Assembly: GCA_004431415.1 (NCBI GenBank)
Contig: QPMI01000535.1
Coordinates: forward strand, 310,001 to 374,000
Source of the DNA: Cyanophora paradoxa
Lineage: Eukaryota > Glaucocystophyceae > Cyanophorales > Cyanophoraceae
Length of the DNA: 64,000 bases
Direction: 5' to 3'
Shown: positions 49,021-57,864 of the stretch, piece after piece
How positions within the stretch are numbered: the stretch's first letter is position 1
Layout: the number at the start of each line of letters is the position of its first letter
Notes under the pieces: generated by a model
Told to the model about the DNA's origin: nothing
What the model saw: the letters and a program-made list of their open reading frames with translations, nothing else
The model's database searches: none
Position numbers and translations under genes: made by a program

Positions 49021-51642
49021 CTACTTGTCCTGTTTCCCTGGGTGATAATTCGTAACATAAATACTGGGGAAAGTATCGTTTACTCCTACGTTGAAATCAC
49101 CACTATACACTCCATTTACGATTGGATCCCTGGGTAATCTTACAGCGAGAGTTCCCACCATCGGTGTGCCTTCTTGACCTGTAAACGATCCATTGAGACT
49201 AACGTAATGATCATTCAAATATAACCTGTCAGGTGTATTAATCGATTGGTAAAGTGTGACTCCATTAAAAACATTTCCGATTGCATTCAATTGTGCAAAT
49301 ACTGGCTGTTGATCTATTTCGTCCCAATCGTGCCTATGGGCGAAATCTGTAATATCGGCTTTGACGTGTTCATGTGCAAAATCCGTAATATCTGCTTTGA
49401 CATGTTTGTGTGCGAAATCTGTTATTTGGTCTTTTGTGTGAGTGTGGGCGAAATCTGTAATATCGGCTTTGACGTGTTCATGTGCAAAATCCGTAATATC
49501 TGCTTTGACATGTTTGTGTGCGAAATCTGTTATTTGGTCTTTTGTGTGAGTATGGGCAAAATCTGTAATATCGGCTTTGACGTGTTCATGTGCGAAATCC
49601 GTAATATCTGCTTTGACATGTTTGTGTGCGAAATCTGTTATTTGGTCTTTTGTGTGAGTATGGGCGAAATCTGTAATATCTGCTTTTACATGTTCATGAT
49701 CTGAGGGTGGGAATTTTTCGGGTGCGTCAGGGATATTATCCCATCTAAAATAATCTTCTGTTACGACTCTTGAAATATTTTCGTTATGAATGTTTTTCGC
49801 TGAGGCTCTCTGATTGATTTCTAAAAGACCCTCAGGAACTCCACCATTATAATTTGTTTTTATCCATGCTACCTCACACTGTTTATAATCGTCACGATTT
49901 CCTAAAAGGGTTTCTGCTGCGAGTTGCTCACGGCTGAATATTAATTTTGGCCTTGAACCATCGAAATCGCTAACATTAGTCACATTGATTTGTAGAGTAG
50001 CATCTTTGTTATCAAAGTTTGCTGGATCAGAAGGGAGAGATATTAAACCTCCTGTCATCGGGACATCATCCACGTAGTAATTGGTTAAGTAGATTCCTGG
50101 TTTAGTGTCTTTAATTTCTATGCCACCACCAAGTGGTAATATTACATTTCTTGTAGGTGGTCTAATATAAAGTTCACCCTCCATAGTGGTGCCTGCATCT
50201 ATTCCTTTGCGACTTACGTAGTAGTCATTTAATTGTAATCTTTCTGGTATCTCAATGTTCTGATAGAGACTTACACCATGTGGAAAGTCTGTTAATATAT
50301 TACCTGCGGATGCGAAGGTAGGCTGTTGATCGATTTCGTCCCAATTATGTCTATGGTCTTCTGGAGGAAACTCCGGAGGAACGTTATCAATGTCTTCCCA
50401 ATCGTGCCTGTGATCCTCTGGGGGAAACCTTAAAGGCTTATTATCAATCTCGTCCCAATCATGTCTGTGTTCCTCCGGCGGAAAAATCTCAGGTTTGTTC
50501 GTAATTGATTCCCAGTCTACGGTGAACTCCAAGGGGAAGAGAATAGGTTCAAAGCCGTCTGGAAGCAGCTGCTCATGCGGAATCACAGGCTGCTCGTACT
50601 CGAGTTCTTGAACATCTAAGCCATCAGGAAGTAACTGCTCTTCCGGCTCTGTGTACATCTCGAGTGGAAAAACTTCTATATCAGGCGGTAGGTATTCTTC
50701 ATGCGGATGCTTATAGGGTTCAATCACTGGGCGATTCCTGACAGCCTCCCACGATATAATATTTTGACCAAATGGGATTGTTTCATCAGCAACTCGCTCT
50801 CGACCTGGTCCATCCGGGGTTGGCGGCTTTGGTAGCCCTGGAAGAGGTGGTATAGGTGGTATAGGGACAATAGGTCCAAAGTAGTAGTTGAAAATGTTGA
50901 TCACCTCCTCTTCAGTGCTTACTTTCTTACCGTCCTGATAAATATTTGTTCCATGAATATTTCGCCACTGCCTGGTGCGAAGCCCTAGGTCATATCTATC
51001 ATGCAATGCCGGGAGCAGGTGTCTGTCACCCTCAATCAGGATAGAGCCAAAGGTGCATCCAGGAATATCTAACCTGGTAGCAGGCTCTGTATCAATTTGA
51101 TTAACATCAAATCCGTATAAAATATTTGTTTCTCGTGCAGCTGTATAAAGTAAATCCCAGGGAAATGGTTGGATTTGCGATGATAGCACTGATATCCCTG
51201 CGTCTTCACCAAGGAGGATTCGCCCTGTAATTTGAGCAGCTGTCTTGTTCGTGATGGCATTGGATTCATCAATAAGGCGTAGAGCTGATGTGTGGACCCC
51301 TCTATCATTTTGAAGCCTAAATATTAATCTACCAGAATCATACTTGGAAACTGTGCCTGAAGAGGCAATGCGTAGGTGACGCGGTAAAGCCCTGGATCCG
51401 ACTATTTCAGCAACATAATTCTCAGCTGGACCCAGACAAAATCTCTGTGCAATATCCGGGGCGCCAACATGTGAGTTGCGCAGAATTAATGCAGCTGGGC
51501 GATTTAACTCAGTCTGGTGTATATCTTTGTCAGCATTGTACTCAATTAGAGTACTCCCAAATACGCGAATATTTATATGCCGATCATCCACGAGATCTGG
51601 AGCTTTACGAAGTGGCACTGGCTTCTTTAAGATGTAGGACAT
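49021..51642 (-). CDS. Giant fibre protein, proximal part with HxH repeats
   Basis: 873 residues. The N-terminal ~260 residues are a beta-rich region with a GPIVPIPPIPPLPGLPKPPTP proline hinge near residue 265. Three FPPE(D/E)HRHxW repeats follow, and later a regular 12-residue array (ITDFAHTH / ITDFAHKH / ITDFAHEH). In all about 14 HxH motifs are visible. DNA at 49320-49700 shows the array as 108-bp repeats. In phage T4 gp37, HxH motifs coordinate iron in the fibre needle; the same is inferred here. The frame ends at 49021, while the homologous continuation is open in the next frame, with a break at the two-base run 49029-49030. It lies divergent to the patatin gene. Confidence 0.82.
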   Translation of the reverse strand: MSYILKKPVPLRKAPDLVDDRHINIRVFGSTLIEYNADKDIHQTELNRPAALILRNSHVGAPDIAQRFCLGPAENYVAEIVGSRALPRHLRIASSGTVSKYDSGRLIFRLQNDRGVHTSALRLIDESNAITNKTAAQITGRILLGEDAGISVLSSQIQPFPWDLLYTAARETNILYGFDVNQIDTEPATRLDIPGCTFGSILIEGDRHLLPALHDRYDLGLRTRQWRNIHGTNIYQDGKKVSTEEEVINIFNYYFGPIVPIPPIPPLPGLPKPPTPDGPGRERVADETIPFGQNIISWEAVRNRPVIEPYKHPHEEYLPPDIEVFPLEMYTEPEEQLLPDGLDVQELEYEQPVIPHEQLLPDGFEPILFPLEFTVDWESITNKPEIFPPEEHRHDWDEIDNKPLRFPPEDHRHDWEDIDNVPPEFPPEDHRHNWDEIDQQPTFASAGNILTDFPHGVSLYQNIEIPERLQLNDYYVSRKGIDAGTTMEGELYIRPPTRNVILPLGGGIEIKDTKPGIYLTNYYVDDVPMTGGLISLPSDPANFDNKDATLQINVTNVSDFDGSRPKLIFSREQLAAETLLGNRDDYKQCEVAWIKTNYNGGVPEGLLEINQRASAKNIHNENISRVVTEDYFRWDNIPDAPEKFPPSDHEHVKADITDFAHTHTKDQITDFAHKHVKADITDFAHEHVKADITDFAHTHTKDQITDFAHKHVKADITDFAHEHVKADITDFAHTHTKDQITDFAHKHVKADITDFAHEHVKADITDFAHRHDWDEIDQQPVFAQLNAIGNVFNGVTLYQSINTPDRLYLNDHYVSLNGSFTGQEGTPMVGTLAVRLPRDPIVNGVYSGDFNVGVNDTFPSIYVTNYHPGKQDK
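49320..49700 (-). repeat. 108-bp coding tandem repeats (HxH array)
   Basis: GCGAAATCTGTTATTTGG recurs at 49412 and 49520 (108 bp) and again near 49628. Each unit encodes three 12-residue HxH modules. Copies are almost identical, suggesting recent expansion by slippage or unequal exchange. Confidence 0.9.
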
Positions 51643-51666
51643 TTTTATATAAGCCCCCTTTTAAAA
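51643..51666. promoter_or_regulatory. Short bidirectional promoter between fibre and patatin genes
   Basis: 24 bases between the divergent ATGs, with TTTTTATATAAG and CTTTTAAAA runs, similar to the divergent promoters at 4813-4839 and 54033-54059. Confidence 0.5.
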
Positions 51667-52935
51667 ATGAAGGTCATTCTCTCACTATCAGGTGGAGGTG
51701 CTCGTGGCATAGTCATTGCCCGAATTCTACAGCGGATCGAGGCGATTACTGGGAAAGCAATTCCACAGCTGTTTGATTTCTTTGCAGGCACCTCGACAGG
51801 GGCAATAATAGCGGCTGGTTTAGCGACCCCATCCAGCCCAGGCTCTGTTCTCGCTTATCGATATTCTGCAAGTGATATCTTCAGTTTATATCAAACGAAC
51901 CTACCTGTAATATTTGCAAATCCGAGATCACTCACAAGCTTGCTCTCAGGAAGCCGCTATGATGCAAACCCTCTGGAGTCGGTGCTCACAGACGTTGCCC
52001 TGGACTACACAATTGCAGAATCGACCAAAGACATATTAATTACAGCGTTTGATACAGTTCGGATGCAGCCCGTAGTTTTCACCAAAGATGGGCCATACTC
52101 GAGCACGCTGATTCGTGATGCAGTTAGAGCATCTTCTGCAGCGCCAACATTCTTTCCACCGAAGGTTCTAGGAGACAAAAACCTTGTTGACGGGGCCATC
52201 GCCTGTTTGAATAATCCCTCAGTTGCAGCGCTAAGCCACGCCAGCAAAATTTATGATGCAGAGGATCCAATTGTTCTTGTGAGCATCAGCTGTGGTGAGG
52301 TCCAAGCTAGTGAGCAACTGACTGCAGGCTTTTCGAATGCGGAGACGTCAGGCTGGGGCGCCCTGGGCTGGATCCTATCCCTCTCAGGCAGCCCAATTAT
52401 TTCTATGCTAATGGCTGGGAGCGAGCTGGAATCGCACTTTCAAATGCAAGAGCTGCTTCCAGTTGATGCAGATAGGAATCTCACTAGATACTGGCGTTTA
52501 AGTGTTCCGCTGCCAGCTGCAGTCATGAGCAAGCTTGATGATGCCTCGCCTTCGAATATTTCTTATTTGATTTCCACGACGGATTTATGGCTGAAACAAA
52601 CCGAAATAAATGCTAAAATAAATGCACTCTGTAGCTTTCTACTGGCGAATTACGACCTACTGAACGATGAGAGACTTATCATATCGTCTACCTTAACAGT
52701 TGAGCCGCCATTTGATGTCAACTGGTTTATAATTCCAGATGCAAACATCACAAGCAACGACTTTGAGGAATTGCACCCACCTTCTCACGTGCGGCCTAAC
52801 TCAACAGGGTTCCAAGGGGTACTTTACCTAATCCCTGGATTAAAGTCGAGTTTCCCAAGCCTTTTGAGCTACATCAAATCATTATGTATGGGCCAGCCTT
52901 TGCTGCCGGAGTCCTATTTAATTTCAGCATTCTGA
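51667..52935 (+). CDS. Patatin-like phospholipase
   Basis: A 422-residue frame. The N-terminal ~250 residues carry the full patatin signature: oxyanion hole SGGGARG (residues 8-14), nucleophile Ser in GTSTGA (near 40-45) and catalytic Asp in VDGAIA (near 178), with RASSAAPTFFPP between. Patatins hydrolyse ester bonds of membrane lipids. About residue 385 the frame departs: the next frame carries a lectin-like continuation (see 52824-53150), and a one-base loss in the G run at 52816-52819 would fuse them. Divergent from the fibre gene, so possibly co-regulated with entry proteins. No element 1 counterpart. Role in membrane penetration or lipid remodelling is inferred. Confidence 0.88.
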   Translation: MKVILSLSGGGARGIVIARILQRIEAITGKAIPQLFDFFAGTSTGAIIAAGLATPSSPGSVLAYRYSASDIFSLYQTNLPVIFANPRSLTSLLSGSRYDANPLESVLTDVALDYTIAESTKDILITAFDTVRMQPVVFTKDGPYSSTLIRDAVRASSAAPTFFPPKVLGDKNLVDGAIACLNNPSVAALSHASKIYDAEDPIVLVSISCGEVQASEQLTAGFSNAETSGWGALGWILSLSGSPIISMLMAGSELESHFQMQELLPVDADRNLTRYWRLSVPLPAAVMSKLDDASPSNISYLISTTDLWLKQTEINAKINALCSFLLANYDLLNDERLIISSTLTVEPPFDVNWFIIPDANITSNDFEELHPPSHVRPNSTGFQGVLYLIPGLKSSFPSLLSYIKSLCMGQPLLPESYLISAF

Positions 52936-53150
52936 CCAATTTAGGATATTTACGAGACGGGTCACTATTTGAAAACACGGTCCTAGCAAATGTGCTTGCT
53001 GCGAACCCAACTATGACAGGCTTCGATCTAATGCATAGTGACTCGCATTTAATCACCCCACAGGCGTATAACTATGTGCAAATTATAACAAACGAATTTA
53101 TAAATGTAAATGCATTCCGGCTTGATTTCCGGGGACGTTACCTAAACTAA
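52824..53150 (+). CDS. Discoidin (F5/8 C)-like domain, probable C-terminus of the patatin protein
   Basis: A frame overlapping the end of the patatin ORF and continuing to 53150. It reads PNPWIKVEFPKPFELHQIIM near its start, a typical discoidin-type strand pattern, and ends INVNAFRLDFRGRYLN. Its first ATG at 52884 lies inside the domain, so it is unlikely to be an independent gene. Such domains bind carbohydrates or phospholipids. Convergent with the minor capsid gene, overlapping its last few bases. Confidence 0.6.
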   Translation, partial: LPNPWIKVEFPKPFELHQIIMYGPAFAAGVLFNFSILTNLGYLRDGSLFENTVLANVLAANPTMTGFDLMHSDSHLITPQAYNYVQIITNEFINVNAFRLDFRGRYLN

Positions 53151-54032
53151 AAATTGCAGTTCACCAGACCAAGGCAGGCCATTCAGTGATACATCATCAC
53201 CATCTCTGTCGACAATGCGCAGTCGCAGAGAGGTCAGCACCAGGCGCTCTTCGATGGGGATCCACTCGCCGTCATTTTCCTGATTTATATAAACGAACTT
53301 GCCAACATCCTGGCTCATCTGGATTCGAGCGAGCCCGTAATTACACATTGATTTAGCCCCACGGCGAAGCTTCGAAGCAAACGGCCGTAGCTCTTCGCAG
53401 ACAAGGAAGAGGTACTGGTCGCTGTTCATGTCGATTATCTTTGGAAATTCGACCGCGTAACCAAGTGCTATACTCTGCATTCTTCCGGTGAAATCGACGC
53501 CGTACTCAGGGTGTGCAGGTGTTACTGGAATGCCAGCAACCTCGAGGTACCGCTCAGCTGCAGTTGCTGGTCTTTGCGGCCCTTCAAGCACAATAGGAGA
53601 CAGCTGGAGGGGCTCATTTCGGTTAAGCCCGAGCAGATTCGATAGAGCTTTAAACTGGCACGTCAGTGTGCAGGAACGGTTGCAATAGGCAGACATTTTC
53701 AGCGTCTCTGGGTCCCGAAATAGTTTAAAATACGCAATTGAGATCCCTTCTAGCTCAATATTGAATGATAGGCCAAAGTTGTAAATATCTGTTTCGCCCA
53801 GATTTGCAGTCGTAATTATGCCAGGCTCAAACACCTCCACGTTTTGCGTTCCAAGGTAGGGAAAGGTGATGGAAAGATACTCAGCTTTAATGCTGGTGTA
53901 AAGGCTGTTTGCGAACTCACACTGGGTTAGTCGAACAGCAACTGGATTGATTATCGGTTCATTGATTTCGAGCACAAAGTTTGCCTCTGAATCGATTGGC
54001 CTTCTGTCTCTGCTGTCAAACGTAAGCCGCAT
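53142..54032 (-). CDS. Minor capsid / penton-like protein (first of divergent pair)
   Basis: A 296-residue protein starting MRLTFDSRDRRPID, then VRLTQCEFANSLYTSI, the same N-terminal plan as the other minor capsid proteins here. It corresponds in position and orientation to 3838-4812 of element 1, upstream of and divergent from the second penton-like gene. The C-terminus (SLRLRIVDRDGDDVSLNGLP ... GELQFLV) is a shortened version of the FILEI ending. The ATG at 54032 faces the partner's across 27 bases. Confidence 0.65.
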   Translation of the reverse strand: MRLTFDSRDRRPIDSEANFVLEINEPIINPVAVRLTQCEFANSLYTSIKAEYLSITFPYLGTQNVEVFEPGIITTANLGETDIYNFGLSFNIELEGISIAYFKLFRDPETLKMSAYCNRSCTLTCQFKALSNLLGLNRNEPLQLSPIVLEGPQRPATAAERYLEVAGIPVTPAHPEYGVDFTGRMQSIALGYAVEFPKIIDMNSDQYLFLVCEELRPFASKLRRGAKSMCNYGLARIQMSQDVGKFVYINQENDGEWIPIEERLVLTSLRLRIVDRDGDDVSLNGLPWSGELQFLV

Positions 54033-54059
54033 TTTTATTCTCTAACTGATATAAAAAAG
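54033..54059. promoter_or_regulatory. Short bidirectional promoter between minor capsid genes
   Basis: 27 A/T-rich bases between divergent ATGs, exactly as long as the orthologous interval in element 1 (4813-4839). Confidence 0.55.
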
Positions 54060-55016
54060 ATGCCTACGGACTACGTCTGCATTGCAAGTCACCAAGCGGA
54101 GGAGCTGACATCCACCTCGAAATTTAAAGTAAGACTGCCTAAAGTTTATCAGGATGTGAAAGCCGTGCGCTTGGTATCAGCTGAGATCCCCAACACTATG
54201 AGCACAATTGATGTACTCGATCCGGCAGAGGATTTAGTCTTTAACACCTATATATATTGGTGCAAATATGATCCCACTAATGAAGGACCCGACCCACCTC
54301 AGGCCGGATTTGGAGCGTGGAATAACATTGCAATTCCACCTGGAAATTACGACGTCACCTCGCTTGTGACAGAGATAAACGAAAGGTTGACGGGAACAGG
54401 TATCACGTGCACGTATAATTCAGCGATCAAATTAATAGGGTTCACAGCTAACTTCGAGTTCTTTATTGCTCTGATGTTGCCAACGAACCAGGGTGGGCGG
54501 GAAGTCAGAAACTACCAGGCCGTTGCAAGGGCTCAGCGAACTGCAAAGCTTCTAGGGCTGAGATCAATTCTACCAATTCGGTCAAAGACATTATCTATAA
54601 ATACTGAATATATAGCAGGCGCTTATGAGCCTGATGTCACTCCTGATGATCATGTGCTCCTACGAATTCCTGAAATTGGTGACCTTGTCAGTATGCCGAA
54701 CACGTCAATACCTGGCTTCTTCTCGAAGCTGAGCATTCCAAGTGTCCTTCGTCCAGGCGAGATAGCATACTATGATTCAACTGAAGCACATCCTTTGTAC
54801 AAGTATATTTATTCAAAGCTGGACCTCTACTCTGTGACTATTGAGATTTACGATTTTATGCAGCGAATTGCTGATTTAAATGGAGGTCCTGTCTCATTTA
54901 TACTCGAAATTCGTTATGGCCCAGATGAACCAAATGGTGATGTTGTCTACGAGCTCGCCAAGCTTCAGCTCCAGAAAAGGTCAAAGACATATCCTTGGAT
55001 CAATTCGTCAAACTGA
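54060..55016 (+). CDS. Penton / minor capsid protein (second of divergent pair)
   Basis: A 318-residue protein. The N-terminal FKVRLPKVYQDVKAVRLVSA, followed by EIPNTMSTI, is the penton-like signature, and the C-terminus (VTIEIYDFM ... SFILEIRYGPDEPNGD) matches the element 1 protein at 4840-6126. It precedes the MCP by 41 bases, as in element 1. Shorter than its element 1 relative (318 against 428), mainly in the middle loops. Confidence 0.72.
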   Translation: MPTDYVCIASHQAEELTSTSKFKVRLPKVYQDVKAVRLVSAEIPNTMSTIDVLDPAEDLVFNTYIYWCKYDPTNEGPDPPQAGFGAWNNIAIPPGNYDVTSLVTEINERLTGTGITCTYNSAIKLIGFTANFEFFIALMLPTNQGGREVRNYQAVARAQRTAKLLGLRSILPIRSKTLSINTEYIAGAYEPDVTPDDHVLLRIPEIGDLVSMPNTSIPGFFSKLSIPSVLRPGEIAYYDSTEAHPLYKYIYSKLDLYSVTIEIYDFMQRIADLNGGPVSFILEIRYGPDEPNGDVVYELAKLQLQKRSKTYPWINSSN

Positions 55017-55022
55017 GTCCCG

Positions 55023-55037
55023 AATTATTTTCTTCCG
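55023..55037 (+). promoter_or_regulatory. Possible promoter motif before element 2 MCP
   Basis: AATTATTTTCTTCCG, 20 bases before the MCP ATG, resembling AATATTTTCTCAG of element 1 in sequence and spacing. Related AAAATTATTTCGCTC occurs at 58184-58198. Confidence 0.35.
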
Positions 55038-55057
55038 TTTGAATTATAAACACTTCA

Positions 55058-56446
55058 ATGGATGTTACCCAGAACTTGCAACGTCTTGGTCTAAAGGAGC
55101 TGCTCACAACTCCGCAGGAAGCTAAGGATTTCTTTATGAATAACGAGCTTATGTTAGGTCTAACCAGCCAAACAAAGCCTGTGCGTGTCGTTGTCAACCC
55201 TAGCAATGACTATGGAGACTGCTTCGGAAAGAGGGTTACTTATTTCCTGCCCCGTTACAATTTCCTTCAGGGGCTTGAACTCCAGTTTACCCTGCCCGAG
55301 CTGACCGCTTTTACTGGTGACACTGACCTGGTTCGCACTGGTTATCTGCGGTCTGTTGGTGCTCTTGTAAAGCGAATTGAAATCAAATATGCTTCCTACA
55401 GCTACATCGTCCCTGAGGACTGGCTTGTTCACAGCGCTCTGATTTTCAATGATGATGCACAGCTCAAAAAGAAATACCGGTCAGGTGGCTGGCTACATGG
55501 AACACCACCTCAGGGGACAAATCGCACTGGAGGTATTTTCAGTGTAAAAATCCCCTGTCCATGGGAGGGTTCTGTGCTCCCAATTGGTGCTCTTTCTGGC
55601 GAGGTGTCTGTCGAGGTTTGGTTCCGTGATCGTGCCCAGGGCTTTGTTGAGACCAGCTACGGTGGTAGGTTTGTAACGGAATATGCCATAGGCGGTGATG
55701 CGACTAAAGAAGATGGACTCGGGAGCGTGGGAGCCGCTGCTGCATCCCCTGCAAACATCGGCCAGAATATAACTCCCAATGTCCTCACTGTCACTCCTGA
55801 AAAACCCGAGCTTTCGAATCCGAAGATTATAGCTCACTGCATCAACGTTGATGAGGCCACTTTTGCCCAGGTGATTGAGAAAGTCAAATCTTCGGGGATT
55901 GCCATTCCCGCTACCGATGTCGGCTGGGTTGATGCTGATTCAATTACATATGCTGGTGCGGGAGCGCCCACCCGGATTAATCTGTCTCAAATCAGTGGAC
56001 TTTGCTACGGTCTGTTCGTTAGCATTCGCAAACAGCCAAACATGAACCAAACTGACGGAAAACACAGTGTCCTCAAAACCGAGGCGAATACTCGTGATAT
56101 CACTATTTCCTGCGAATTGAATGGCCAGCGGCTTTATTCAAACGAGCCTGTTCCTCTATTGCAAGGTGCTGAACTCATCGCTGATGTCTTCAAGTGCTCA
56201 AATCTCGACGCGCCTCTTAATCGATATGTTCTGACTGGTTTGCCATTTTGCATTAGTGGGGATAAATCGATCCGAAATGCTGCTCAAACTGGGTTCGTAG
56301 ATCTGACGAACTCCAGCAGCTGCTTCCTGAATATCATGAACCCTGCTGCTTACGATGCTAACAACAAGATTTACGTTCAGGTTCGAGCTCTCCTGCACAC
56401 TGTACTAATTGTTGATGCTGCGGGTCTTCGTAAGGTGAACCTCTAA
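55058..56446 (+). CDS. MCP: Major capsid protein (double jelly-roll type)
   Basis: A 462-residue homologue of the element 1 MCP, collinear over the full length: LGLKELLTTPQEAKDFF, YFLPRYNFLQGLELQFTLP, ASYSYIVPEDWLVH, GGIFSVKIP, CINVDEATFAQVIEKVKSSG, INLSQISGLCYGLFVSIR and a C-terminal HTVLIVDAAGLRKV matching HNILVMNANGLSRV. It lies between the penton and ATPase genes. Intact frame and clear ATG. Virion shell protein. Confidence 0.85.
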   Translation: MDVTQNLQRLGLKELLTTPQEAKDFFMNNELMLGLTSQTKPVRVVVNPSNDYGDCFGKRVTYFLPRYNFLQGLELQFTLPELTAFTGDTDLVRTGYLRSVGALVKRIEIKYASYSYIVPEDWLVHSALIFNDDAQLKKKYRSGGWLHGTPPQGTNRTGGIFSVKIPCPWEGSVLPIGALSGEVSVEVWFRDRAQGFVETSYGGRFVTEYAIGGDATKEDGLGSVGAAAASPANIGQNITPNVLTVTPEKPELSNPKIIAHCINVDEATFAQVIEKVKSSGIAIPATDVGWVDADSITYAGAGAPTRINLSQISGLCYGLFVSIRKQPNMNQTDGKHSVLKTEANTRDITISCELNGQRLYSNEPVPLLQGAELIADVFKCSNLDAPLNRYVLTGLPFCISGDKSIRNAAQTGFVDLTNSSSCFLNIMNPAAYDANNKIYVQVRALLHTVLIVDAAGLRKVNL

Positions 56447-56466
56447 TTTCACCGACTATCTTTTTG

Positions 56467-57219
56467 ATGGATGGGTCAGACGAGCTCGCACAGTTCCAGC
56501 CTAGCGATATGAGGGTCCCATTCAAAGCCCTATTTATTTCAAAGTCTAATAGCGGCAAGTCTTTTTATTGCACAAAGCATTTACTTAGACTGCTATATCC
56601 AAAGATTAATCGAGTCGTTGTGTTTACCGCCACCAAATTCAACGGCGAGTATTCTGCAATAACTAAAGAGCTTTATGACGATTTTCAGCCATCTATCGTT
56701 GCTGAAATCATTGATTCACAGCGAAATTTGATTGAAAACAAAAAGAAAGCGCCGCAGATATTGCTCGTCTTGGATGATCTCGTCGCCGCCTCTGAAACCG
56801 TAGATCTGCGAAACAGCAAGGCTGTAAATCGACTTTTTACTCAGGGTCGTCATTTTAATATCAGTACGATTCTTATGACCCAAAAGCTAACAGCTCTTAG
56901 TCAATCTATAAGATCGAACTCCGACTATTGTTTTTTCTTCAGTTACTCTAATCACACGGAGCTGGAGGCCATTTATAGAGAGTTTAGCCATCTCCCAAAA
57001 GAAGAGTTTATAGCTTTATTTGAAACCTGGGCGCACGATTATCAGTGCCTAGTCCTAGATGGAACTAAGTACGATACGGCCTGGTACGTTGACAAAGCTG
57101 CTGAAGATAAGAGCTTTCGTTTCTCTAAATGGCTAAGACAAAAAGAAGAAGAAGTCTCTAAGACAGAAGAGTCTCTTGTAAGCTCTAAGAAGAAACGCCG
57201 ATTTAAAATATCAGTATAA
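56467..57219 (+). CDS. A32-like genome-packaging ATPase
   Basis: 250 residues. Walker A is ISKSNSGKS near residue 30, where the usual first Gly is Ser (GKS retained), and Walker B is ILLVLDDL near 99. NRLFTQGRHFNISTILMTQK matches the element 1 ATPase. The basic C-terminal tail (SSKKKRRFKISV) is about 30 residues longer than the element 1 product up to its stop. A TTG precedes the ATG; ATG 56467 is taken as the start, 20 bases after the MCP stop. Confidence 0.88.
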   Translation: MDGSDELAQFQPSDMRVPFKALFISKSNSGKSFYCTKHLLRLLYPKINRVVVFTATKFNGEYSAITKELYDDFQPSIVAEIIDSQRNLIENKKKAPQILLVLDDLVAASETVDLRNSKAVNRLFTQGRHFNISTILMTQKLTALSQSIRSNSDYCFFFSYSNHTELEAIYREFSHLPKEEFIALFETWAHDYQCLVLDGTKYDTAWYVDKAAEDKSFRFSKWLRQKEEEVSKTEESLVSSKKKRRFKISV

Positions 57220-57231
57220 GAACATTAAGAG

Positions 57232-57864
57232 ATGCCACGCGGAAAACCTATAAAGGGCTATCGGGAACGCAGGGTGCTTGCCGAGCCAAATGCTCCGCTG
57301 ATTGAGAGCGGTGCCACAGAGGGCGCAGCTGTCGCTGATCCTAGCGGGGAGCTCGCCAGCGACCCCCGACTAAATGCCCCTGTAGCGAAAACAATTGCGT
57401 CCGCAGCTGCTGGTGCCAGTGCAACCGATGACCGGCACGCCCAGGCTAAAACTGTAACTGAAATGCAGTCTGATATCGATGATGATGCTGCTAGAATTAT
57501 CCAAGCCATGGCCTCTGAACCACGCTATTCAGGGCCAAAAATAAGAACACCAGCTATAAGCAAAAGCCAGTTTGACGAGTTAGCTGCGAAATTGCGCGAT
57601 CTAGAAGCAAGATCCTCAAACATAGAGTCATACGTAAAGGAAAAGCAGGAAAGATCAAAAATTCGTGAGATGCTGCGCAGTGAGATGTTTAAGACAAGGG
57701 CGATGGATGCGCCAGATTTACGCTATTTGAAAATCGAAAAAGAAAAGGCTTCACAAGCTCTCGATGATGCCGCTGTAAAGCCCGCAACGCCTTATGTGTC
57801 TGAGCCCAATTCTACAAGCTCTCAATTGAAGGGAGCGATGGGTGGCCGGCGGATTCGACTGTAA
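57232..57864 (+). CDS. Conserved PLV coiled-coil protein with GGRRIR tail
   Basis: A 210-residue homologue, by position and plan, of 9390-10061. It has an Ala-rich disordered first half, a helical region FDELAAKLRDLEARSSNIES followed by RSKIREMLRSEM, and the C-terminal GAMGGRRIRL. It starts 12 bases after the ATPase stop. Function unknown; probably virion- or DNA-associated, from its conserved place after the ATPase and its basic tail. Confidence 0.68.
   Translation: MPRGKPIKGYRERRVLAEPNAPLIESGATEGAAVADPSGELASDPRLNAPVAKTIASAAAGASATDDRHAQAKTVTEMQSDIDDDAARIIQAMASEPRYSGPKIRTPAISKSQFDELAAKLRDLEARSSNIESYVKEKQERSKIREMLRSEMFKTRAMDAPDLRYLKIEKEKASQALDDAAVKPATPYVSEPNSTSSQLKGAMGGRRIRL

Noticed and set aside
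49021-49045. Programmed -1 ribosomal frameshift joining the two fibre frames
   Set aside because: GGGAAAC is present but in the wrong phase for a canonical X XXY YYZ slip site, and a one-base homopolymer loss fits the pattern of the other breaks better.
49246-49704. 152-codon plus-strand frame opposite the HxH array
   Set aside because: It is the antisense of perfect coding repeats, which creates a Cys/Ile-rich repetitive frame by chance.
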